A stretch of DNA of 54,381 bases from Planctomycetota bacterium. GTDB taxonomy: Bacteria; Planctomycetota; J058; JAJDCQ01. Of this stretch, positions 41,266-50,100 are shown piece by piece. The stretch covers positions 1 through 54,381 of the forward strand of contig JAJDCQ010000100.1 in NCBI GenBank assembly GCA_029260755.1, given 5' to 3'. The translations under genes and the position numbers were made by a program. The notes beneath the pieces are model-generated. The model made no database searches, had not been told where the DNA came from, and saw nothing but the letters and a program-made list of their open reading frames with translations. The first letter of the stretch is position 1. The number at the start of each line of letters is the position of its first letter.

Positions 41266-44123
41266 GCTCTCAGAACCCGAAGCGAGTCCCCGAGGAGGCG
41301 AGCGACCCCTCGCTGTCCGTCACCCTCGACGGCGAGACGGTCGACGCCCGCCCCGGCGAGACGATCCTCGAGCTCGCGGAGCGCCACGGCAAGGACATCC
41401 CGACGCTGTGCCACGACCCGCGCCTCGCGCCGGCCGGCGCCTGCCGGAGCTGCCTCGTCGAGGTCGAGGGGAGCCGCCGGCTGATCCCGTCGTGCGCCAC
41501 GCCGGTCGCCGACGGCCAGGTCGTCACGACCGCGAACGACCGGATCGCGCGGCACCAGAAGGTGCTCCTCGCCCTCTACCTCGCCGACCAGCCCGACTTC
41601 GCGGCGCGCGGCGAGACGCCGGGCGGCGCGCAGGCGTGCGAGCTCCACGCGATGGCGGACGCCGTCGGCGCGCCGACCGACTGGCCGAAGATGGAGCCGC
41701 TCCGGGTCGGGCGCGAGGACCGCAACCCCTACGTCCAGTTCTTCCCCGAGGCGTGCATCCTCTGCGCCCGCTGCACTCGCTACTGCGCCGAGATCGAGAG
41801 CGTCAGCGCGATCAGCCTCGCCGGCCGCGGCGCCGAGACGACGATCGCGACGGCCGACGACGTCTCGCTCCTCGACTCGAGCTGCGAGCTGTGCGGCGGC
41901 TGCATCGACGTCTGCCCGACCGGCGCCATGACCGAGAAGATGCCCGTCACCGCCGGCCGGCGCGGCCACGTCGAGCCCGAGAAGGTGGTGCGCACCACCT
42001 GCAACTACTGCGGCGTCGGCTGCCAGATGGACCTCCACGTCGAGCCGGCCGCGAACGACGGCCGCGGCCGGATCGAGCGGGTCGTCAGCCCCGAGGCGGG
42101 CACGACGACCAACGACGGCAACCTGTGCGTGAAGGGCCGCTTCGCCTACGACTTCGTCGACCACGAGGACCGCCTCACCACGCCGCTCATCCGAGCCGAG
42201 GACGGCTCGCTCCGCGAGGCGAGCTGGGACGAGGCGCTCGCGCGCACCGTCGAGGGCCTGATGGGCGTCCACGAGCGCCACGGCGCCGACGCCCTCGCGT
42301 TCGTCTCGAGCAGCCGCTGCACAATGGAGGAGAACTACCTCGTCCAGAAGATGGCCCGGGCCGTCTTCGGGACGAACAACGTTCATCAATGCGCGGCGAC
42401 GTGACACGCTCCCACGGTGGCGGGTCTCGTCACCACCTTCGGCGCCGGCGCGATGACCAACTCGATCGGCGAGATCCGGGACGCGGACGTCCTCTTCGTG
42501 ATCGGGAGCAACACGACCGAGGCCCACCCGATCATCGCGATGGAGATGAAGCGGGCGGTCCACCGCGGAGCGACGTTGATCGTCGCCGATCCGCGCTCGA
42601 TCAACCTGACGAGCTTCGCGAGCCGACACCTCAAGCTCCGCCCGGGGACCGACGTCTGGCTCCTCAACGCGATGGCGCACGTCATCTGCGCCGAGGGCCT
42701 CGTCGACGCCGACTTCATCGAGACGAACACCGAGGGCTTCGACGCCGTCCGCGAGACGGTCGCCCGCTACACGCCCGAGGAGGCGGAGAAGGTCACCGGC
42801 GTCCCCGCCGATGACATCCGCTGGGCCGCCCGGGCGTATGCGACCACGCCGAAGGCCGGGATCTACTACACCCTCGGCATCACCGAGCACACCCACGGCA
42901 CCGACAACGTCTACGGCCTGGCGAACCTCGTCCTGATGACGGGCCACCTCGGGAAGCCGTCGGCGGGCATGAACCCGCTCCGCGGTCAGAACAACGTCCA
43001 GGGAGCGAACGACGCCGGCGCGACGCCGATCTTCTACCCCGGCTACCAGCGGGTCGACGACCCCGAGGTCGCCGCGCGCTACGAGAAGAGCTGGGGCGTC
43101 CCGCTCCCGCGCGAGCCCGGCCTCAACCTCAACGTGATGATGAAGGAGACCGGCCGCTCGATCCGCGGCATGTTCGTCATGGGCGAGGACATCGTCCTCT
43201 CCGAGCCGAACGCCGGCGCCCTCGAGGAGCGGATGAACGGGCTCGAGTTCCTCGTGATCCAGGAGATCTTCCTGAACGAGACGGCCCGCTTCGCCGACGT
43301 CATCCTGCCGGGCGCCTGCTTCGCCGAGAAGGACGGCGTGTTCACCAACTCCGAGCGCCGCGTTCAGCGCGTCCGCAAGGCGGTGGAGCCGCCCGGGCAG
43401 GCGAAGGCGGACTGGGAGGCGGTCCTCGCCCTCGCGAACGCCGTCGCCGAGAAGCGCGGCCTCACCCCGTGGCGCTACGACGGGCCGGCGGCCATCTACG
43501 CCGAGATGGCGAAGGACGCCGACAAGTTCGCCGGGATCAGCCACGACCGGGTCGACCGCGAGGGCGGGCTCCAGTGGCCGTGCACCAGCCCCGAGCACCC
43601 GGGCACCCGGTTCCTCCACGAGGGCGGGGTGCTGCGCGGCAAGGGCCTCTTCACCGCGATCGAGTACCGGCCGAGCGTCGAGCTCGCCGACCCCGAGTAC
43701 CCCCTCGTCCTCTCGACCGGACGGACGCTCTACCACTACAACGCGGCGACCCAGACCCGCCGCGGCGTCGGCCTCGCCGAGAAGCAGCCGGTCGCGTTCT
43801 GCGAGATCCACCCTGCGGACGCGCGCGCCCGATCGATCGAGCAGGGCGACCTCGTCGAGGTGGAGACGCGGCGCGGGAAGGTGGCGTGCCGCGCGATGGT
43901 GAGCCGCCAGGTCCGCCGCGGCTGCATCTGGATGCCGCTCCACTTCGCCGAGGCGCGGGCGAACCTGCTCACCGTCGACGATGGTGACATCGTCACCCAG
44001 ACGGCGGAGTACAAGGTCTGCGCGGCGAAGGTGACGCGGGTCGCCGAGCAGCCAGCCGAGCGGGACGCGTTCCCGGGGTCGTTCTACGCGGTGGCCGGGC
44101 CCGAGCAGGGCACCATCCACTGA
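41262..44123 (+). CDS. fdhF: Formate dehydrogenase catalytic subunit, selenoprotein
   Basis: This 953-aa protein is read through an in-frame TGA at 42402-42404 as selenocysteine 381. Both flanks align in one frame to formate dehydrogenase: NNVHQCAAT before it and HAPTVAGL after, as in the U-H site of known enzymes. An N-terminal [2Fe-2S] ferredoxin domain (CHDPRLAPAGACRSC), two [4Fe-4S] sets (CILCARCTRYC, CELCGGCIDVC), a molybdopterin-site [4Fe-4S] (CNYCGVGC..NLCVKG) and the pterin-binding C-terminus (STGRTLYHYNAATQTRR) are all present. The usual CAR before U is CAA here. The GTG start overlaps the upstream gene. No selA/B/C/D genes are in the window. Confidence 0.93.
42402..42434 (+). promoter_or_regulatory. 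Selenocysteine codon and bacterial SECIS hairpin
   Basis: The TGA is followed after 11 bases by a stem-loop at 42416-42434, GGTGGCGGGTCTCGTCACC. The 7-bp stem includes one G-U pair, and the 5-base loop is GGUCU. As I recall it, the Escherichia coli fdhF SECIS has the same loop core and the same 11-base distance. SelB should bind here. Confidence 0.85.
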
Positions 44124-44132
44124 GCCGCGTCG

Positions 44133-44546
44133 TCAGCCGCGCACGAGCGACGTCACCACGCTCGCGAGAACGAGCAGCATGACCATGAGCACGATCACCG
44201 CGAGCACGGCGCCCACCGTCTGAGCTTGCGACCGTTCGATCACGCGGCTGGTCTCCTTGCGCACCCCGTCGAGCTCGGCGCGCCGCACCCCCATCTGAAC
44301 GGCGATCTCCTCCGCCCGCGCCCGCTCCGCCGCCTCCCGCACCGCCGCGAGCTTTGCCCGCTTCAGCTCCGCCTCGTGGGCGCGGATCGCCGCCTCCTCG
44401 GCGAGGCGCTGTTCCTCCTCCTGGGCGCGGAGCGCCGCCGACGTCGAGCGTTCGGCCTCGGCGAGGGCGCGGATGGCAGCCCGCCGCGCCTCCTCCTCGG
44501 GGTTCCGCGCATCCCGGCCGGTCCGAGTCCATGCCGAAGCGAGCAT
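44133..44546 (-). CDS. Coiled-coil protein with C-terminal membrane anchor
   Basis: This 137-aa ORF has about 80 residues of Ala/Glu/Arg-rich coiled coil (EEEQRLAEEAAIRAHEAELK) and a single hydrophobic segment near the C-terminus (VGAVLAVIVLMVMLLVLASV). It is a tail-anchored topology. It is convergent with the formate dehydrogenase operon, nine bases from its stop. No clear ribosome site is seen before the ATG. It is not recognised as a family. Confidence 0.6.
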   Translation of the reverse strand: MLASAWTRTGRDARNPEEEARRAAIRALAEAERSTSAALRAQEEEQRLAEEAAIRAHEAELKRAKLAAVREAAERARAEEIAVQMGVRRAELDGVRKETSRVIERSQAQTVGAVLAVIVLMVMLLVLASVVTSLVRG

Positions 44547-44590
44547 GGCCCGTTGGAAGCGGCGTGAGATGACCGCCTTCGTCAGCCGCC

Positions 44591-44624
44591 GATCTGTGTA
44601 ATCTGTGTAATCTGTGGATCGTTC
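44591..44624. repeat. CACAGATT-type dispersed repeat, copy B (inverted)
   Basis: GATCTGTGTAATCTGTGTAA followed by TCTGTGGATCGTTC is the near-exact reverse complement of 13457-13490. The rest of the gap 44547-44749 shows no gene. Confidence 0.7.
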
Positions 44625-44749
44625 GCCCTACGTGCAACGACCCCTGCTCTGGCACGCGAGCGGCATGGAGCTCCTCGGCGCCTCCTCGTCTCGACGCCTG
44701 ATGGCACCGGGTCCACCTCGCACCGGCGATGAGCCCGCGCCTCGGCGTC

Positions 44750-47152
44750 TCACGCGTCGTCGGCATTCCCGTCCGCCTCCTTCGACCCACCGCCGCGCTT
44801 CCAGAGCGACTTGGCGAGCCAGCCGCCCTTCTGGCGCTTCATGAGCGCCTGCAGCTCGATGGCGGCGCGGGCGTGGCTGATCCGCTCGGCGACCAGGTCG
44901 TCGAGGATCTGGGTCGCCCGCCACTTCCGGCGCTTGGCGTCGCCGGCGTCGAGCCCCTTCTCGATCACGTCGAGCACGACGAAGACGACCGCGTCGATCG
45001 CGCGGCGCAGCGCCGAGCGGTTCTCCTTCGGCTTCGACGCCCCGCCGAGACGCCCGCGGACGACGGCGACGCGCTTCTCGAGGTGCTCGATCGTCTGCTC
45101 GATCTGCGCCTTCATCCGCATCTCCTGATTGCGGGCGTCGCTCTTGACGGCGCGGACGGCGTCGAGGGCGACCGGCGCGTCGAGAATGCCCGCCTCCTCG
45201 TTTCCGGCGAGGGCGAGGAGCGCGCCGTAGCGCACGTAGCTCCGGTCGTCGCCGAGCTGGCGGCAGAGCTGCTGGACGCGCTCGAGGCTGACCCAGCGGA
45301 GGCAGAAGTCGAAGCCGGTGCCCTTGATGTTCTGCATCCCCATCACGCGCACCCGGTGACCCGGCGGCGCCCAGCGGGCGATCTGGTCGCAGACCTCGTC
45401 GCCGCTCGCGTCGGCGTCGGGGACGAACCGGAGCCGGCTCATGAAGATCGCCTTGAAGAGGTCCCGGAACTGCTGGTTCAGCTCGGTCGCGGCGAGCCGG
45501 TCGCCGGCGCGCGTCGCCTCGACGGCCGCCTCGATCAGCCGCCGGAACGCCTCGACGGCGCCGAGCTCGGCCGCGTAGCGGGCCGCGAACGCCACCACGT
45601 CGGCCGAGACGACATCGACGTCGGGCAGCTCGGACTGGGCGAGGAGCTGGACGAGCTCGGTCCTGAGCCGCTCGAGGTGGTAGTCGAGGTCGGGGTCCTC
45701 GGCGCGCGCGGGCCGGAAGAGGTCCCACTCGGGGTGCGTCCGCCCGCTCGCCTCGACCGCGGCGAGCAGCTCGGGGGCCTCGACGAGGCGCCGGACGTCG
45801 TCTGCGGCGAGGCCGAGGCCGGCGAGCATCGTCTCGACCTTCGCGGTCCAGTCGGCGAGCGTCGGGCACTCGACCATCAGGTCGCGAAGCTGCTCGGAGT
45901 ACCGCCCGAGGACGGCGGCGGCCGTCGGCGCGGCCTCATCGGGATCGAAGAGGTTGATCCCCAGAAGCCGTCCCTCGAGCGCCGTTCGGACGTAGCCGCT
46001 GAGGCCGCTCAGGTTGGTGCCGATGCAGACGTGGAGGTGCGGCTTGATGTCGCGGGCGATGATCCCGGCGAACACGTGGCTCCGCGCGATCCGGTCGCCG
46101 CGGTTGTTGACGACGGTGACGACGTACTCGTCCCGGTCCGCCGTCGGGTCGACCGCATCGAAGCCCAGGCGCTGCCAGCAACCGAGGAAGCCGCGCCGCT
46201 CGTTGGCGCTCATCCCGTTGCTGAACTCGAGGCGCCGGCCGCGGTAGGGGACGGGGCCGTAGACCTTGAGGACGCCGAGGTCGGGGACGATGCTCTCGGC
46301 GATCTCCTTCCAGACGAAGTCGCGGTCGATCTCGAGGTGCTCCGCCATCCGCGAGACGAGCGCGATGTTCGCCGGGTGCACCTCGTAGGGATAACGCTTC
46401 AGGACGTCGGCCGGGATCATGTCGACGTCGCGCCACCCGACGCCGAGGAGCTGCGTCCCCTGGCGGCGTGCCCCCTCGCGGAGGATCGGCAGGTGCTGAT
46501 CCTCGGCGGTGAAGCAGCGCCCCTCCTTCGGGATGAAGTGGCACATCACCTCGGGGATGTTGATCCCCGCCGGGCCCTGGCGGTCCTCGTGATCGGGGAA
46601 GGTGTTCGTGATCGTCGTGATCGGGTCGCGGCCCCACTCCTGCTGAAGGATCTCGACGTAGTCCGGGTTGAGGGCCATGCACTCCCAGAGGAAGACCTGG
46701 GCGCTCGTCCGGTGGGCGAGCTGCATGAGGTCCGCCTGCTCCCAGATCGTCGCCTTCTCGTAGGGGCGGAAGATGTTGAGCTCGGTCGCGGGCTGCCCGG
46801 GCATCGCGTGGATGAACATCGCCTCGCAGCCCGAGGTCTTGCAGATCACCTCGTAGCCGAGGGCGTGGAAGAGCGCCGCCTTCTTGCGCTCGACGCCCGA
46901 CTTGCCGCGGGTGCCCCAGCCGCCGATCGAGAGGGGGACGCCGGCGCGGGCCCGGTCGATCTCGCGGAGGCGGTACCAGAGCTTGCCCAGGAATACGACC
47001 ATGAAGCAGACGACGACGAAGGCGAGGTGCCAGGCGCTGTTCTCGCTGAAGAGGTTGAAGAAGTCGCGGTTGCGCTCGACGAAGTCGAGGACGACGCGGG
47101 GGAGGACGTCCTCGGTCGAGATCGCGATGAGCAGCCCGGTCAGCGGGGTCAC
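44750..47152 (-). CDS. PgsB/CapB-like Mur ligase, membrane-anchored, extended
   Basis: This 800-aa protein has an N-terminal membrane helix (about 42-58) followed by a Mur-ligase-type P-loop, GGWGTRGKSG at 77-86. The segment FHALGYEVICKTSGCEAMFI and the TNTFPDHEDRQGP loop match the PgsB/CapB subunit of poly-gamma-glutamate synthase. PgsB is about 390 aa; here the C-terminal 400 residues are extra, including helical and HEAT-like stretches (RSYVRYGALLALAGNEEAGI). No PgsC or PgsA gene is nearby. The GTG overlaps the stop of the 1882-aa gene upstream (GTGA), so the two proteins are made together. Confidence 0.82.
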   Translation of the reverse strand: MTPLTGLLIAISTEDVLPRVVLDFVERNRDFFNLFSENSAWHLAFVVVCFMVVFLGKLWYRLREIDRARAGVPLSIGGWGTRGKSGVERKKAALFHALGYEVICKTSGCEAMFIHAMPGQPATELNIFRPYEKATIWEQADLMQLAHRTSAQVFLWECMALNPDYVEILQQEWGRDPITTITNTFPDHEDRQGPAGINIPEVMCHFIPKEGRCFTAEDQHLPILREGARRQGTQLLGVGWRDVDMIPADVLKRYPYEVHPANIALVSRMAEHLEIDRDFVWKEIAESIVPDLGVLKVYGPVPYRGRRLEFSNGMSANERRGFLGCWQRLGFDAVDPTADRDEYVVTVVNNRGDRIARSHVFAGIIARDIKPHLHVCIGTNLSGLSGYVRTALEGRLLGINLFDPDEAAPTAAAVLGRYSEQLRDLMVECPTLADWTAKVETMLAGLGLAADDVRRLVEAPELLAAVEASGRTHPEWDLFRPARAEDPDLDYHLERLRTELVQLLAQSELPDVDVVSADVVAFAARYAAELGAVEAFRRLIEAAVEATRAGDRLAATELNQQFRDLFKAIFMSRLRFVPDADASGDEVCDQIARWAPPGHRVRVMGMQNIKGTGFDFCLRWVSLERVQQLCRQLGDDRSYVRYGALLALAGNEEAGILDAPVALDAVRAVKSDARNQEMRMKAQIEQTIEHLEKRVAVVRGRLGGASKPKENRSALRRAIDAVVFVVLDVIEKGLDAGDAKRRKWRATQILDDLVAERISHARAAIELQALMKRQKGGWLAKSLWKRGGGSKEADGNADDA

Positions 47153-50100
47153 GGTCGCCTCCCGCCGCCCGGCCGGCGAGGCGGACCGGCCCGGCCGTGG
47201 TCGAGCTCGCCGGTGTCGTCGAGGTCGTCGTCCTCGTCGTCGTCCGGGTCGTCATCGTCGTCATCATCGTCGGCGTCGTGGTCGCCCCGGTCACCGCGCG
47301 CCAGGTCGCCCGTGTCGCCGGCCTCGCCGAGCAGCTCGTCGGCGTCGCCGGTCTCGTCGAGCCCGGGCGATCCGGTGTCGGCGAGGTCGGCGTCGAGGTC
47401 GATCACCGGCGGCTGGCGCGGCGGGCCGTCGGCGCCGCCGAGGTCCTGCTCGCCGGTCTCCTCGAGCTCCTGGTCGAGCTCGCGCTCGCCGGTGTCGGCG
47501 AGGCCGCCGGACTCGTCGAGGGGAGGCGGCGAGCCCGCCTCGCCGGGGAGCACGCCCGAGAGGAGGTAGCCCTCGCCCGTGTCCGCCAGCGGGTCGCGCG
47601 GCTCGTCACCTCCGTCGTCGTCCTCGGCATCGAGCAGCCCCGCCGTCTCGTCGAGGGCGGCGGCCGCCTCGGGCGAACGCCGGAGGCGCCGTTGCTGGCT
47701 CGCCGACTCGGCCGCCTCGTCGTCGCCCTCCTCGATCTCGAGCGCCTCGGTGTCGGTGAGCTCCTCGACCCCCATCGTCTGGTCGAGCATCGCGCCGGTG
47801 TCCGACGGGACGCGAGGCGGCGGCGGCGCGGGGGGACCCTCGAGGTCGGCCTCCTCCATCGCGGCCGTCTCGCCGAGATCCCGCTCCGGTTCGGGCTCGA
47901 GCGGCGGCGGCGGCGCGGTCCCCAGCGCCTCGGCGGTCGCTGCGGCCGTCTCGTCGAGGTCCGCCTCGACGATCGGCGGAGGCTCGAGGTCGGCGGGCGG
48001 AGCCGTGCCGAGCGCCTCGGCGCTCGCCGCGGCGGTCTCGTCGAGGGCCGCCTCGATCGCGGCCGTGTCCTCGAGGGACGCCGGCGGCGTCTCGCCCGAC
48101 GCGTCGAGCTCGCTCTCCTCGAGCGCCCCGGTCTCGCCGAGGTCCCGCTCGTCGAACGCGCCCGCGTCGTCGAGGTCCGACTCGGGGTCGTCGAGCGCCG
48201 CCGGATCGATCCCGGAGCCCGTCTCGTCGAGGCTCGGGGCGGTGAAGCGCGACGGGCCGGTCTCATCGAGCGCCGGCACGCCGCCGGTGTGCTCGAGCGA
48301 TGGGGCGGTCAGGCGGGAGGGACCCGTCTCGTCGAGGGCCAATCGGTCGTGCGCGCCCGAGCTCGTCGCGGGCTCCTCGAGCTCGCCCGTCTCCTGCTCG
48401 GTCCGCTCCCCGAAGCGACGCGTCTCATCGCGCGTGCTCTCGAGCTCGCCCGTCTCCTCGCGCGACCGCTTCGCGAAGCGACCGGTCTCGTCGCGCGTGC
48501 GTTCGAGCTCGCCCGTCTCCTCGCGCGACCGCTTCCCGAAGCGACCCGTCTCGTCTCGCGTCTCGGCCAGCTCCGACTCCGGGGCGAGGCCCGCGGTATC
48601 CGGGTCGCGTCGCCGCTGCCCGGGGCCGGCCGCGCCCGTGTCGGCGCGCGTGTCCTCGAGCTCGCTCGTCTGCGGTCCCGACCGCTCCCCGAAGCCGCCC
48701 GACTCGTCGCGCGTGTCGGCCAGCTCCGACTCCGGCACCAGGCCCGCCGTGTCCGGGTCGCGGCGTCGCCGCCCGGGCCGGGCACCGGTGTCGTCGCGCG
48801 TGTCCTCGAGGCCGGGCTCATTCGACTTCGGCGCGAGGCCGGCGGTGTCCGGGTCGCGGCGTCGTCGCCCGGGCCGCGCTCCGCGAGTGTCGTCGAGGCC
48901 GGCCGTGCCGAAGCCGTCGGCGGTCGCGTCCTCGAGCCCGTCGCCGGTGTCGACGTAGCGGCGCGAGTCGAACCCGTCGGCCGTCTCGTCGTCGGGCCCC
49001 TCGGCGGTGTCGACCCGGGAGTCGTAGCCGGCGCCGGTCGTGTCATCGAGGTGAGCCTTCTCGCCGACGTAGCGGTCGGACTCGAAGCCGTCCGCGGTCG
49101 CGGCGTCGGTGTCGTCGAGGTCGCCGCCGGAGCGGTGGCCGTCGTCGGTCGTCTCGTCGGAGCGGCGCCGGGCGCCATCGGCGTAGCGATCGGACTCGAA
49201 GCCGTCGGCCGTCGCGGCGTCGGTGTCGTCGAGGTCGGCCTTGACCGCTGGCCGGTCGCGGCGGCCCGAGCGACGGGCTCGGCGGGCGCGCCTCGGGTCC
49301 GACTCGTAGCCGTCGTCGGTGTCGTCGTCGCCGGTGTCGTCGAGGTCACGACGCTTCTTGCTTCGCCCGGCGAGCCCGAACGTCGAGTCGCTCAGCCCGC
49401 CGCTGTCGTCGCCGTCGGTGTCGTCGAGGTCGCGCTTCCCCTCCCGCGCCCCGACCAGCCCGAACGTCGAGTCGCTCAGACGATCGCCCGGGTCGGCATC
49501 GGTGTCGTCGAGGCGGCGGCGGCGGCCTCCCTGGGCGAGCCCGGCCGTCGTCGCGGAGAGGTCGTCCCCCGCGGTGACGTCGAGCGGGACGACGCCGCTG
49601 TCGGTCGCGTCGTCGGTGTCGGTGAGGTCGCGCCGCCGGCGGCGATCGGCCGTCAGCCCGGCCGTCGAGTCGCTCAGCTCGTCTTCGTCCTCGTCGTCGC
49701 CCGCCATCGTGACGTCGAGCGCGAGGCCGTCGCTCGGCGGGCCATCGGTGTCGTCGAGCGGGCGTCCGCCCGCGGCGAGGCCGGCCGTCCTCGAGAGGCG
49801 ATCGTCGAGCTCCTCCTCGTCCACGGCCGTCTCGTCGAGATACTCCCCGCGCTTCTTCCCGGTGTCGCCCGCGATCGGCCCGCCGGCGCCGACCTTGAGG
49901 CCGGCGCTGGCGCCGAGCACCTCGGCCGTGTCGTCGAGGCTGAGCGACTCCTGCTCGTCCTTGCCGCGGAGACCGGCCGTCTCGCGGGTCTCGCGCGTCT
50001 CCCCGGTCCGGTCCGAGGTGCCCTCGAGCCCGCCGGTCGAGGTGCCCTCGAGCCCACCGGTCTGCGTTCCCTCGAGCCCGGAGGTGGCGCCCATCCCGCC

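Noticed and set aside
42402..42417. Stop codon or frameshift splitting the formate dehydrogenase gene
   Set aside because: Both sides are in the same frame, the TGA sits at the catalytic Sec position and a SECIS hairpin follows.
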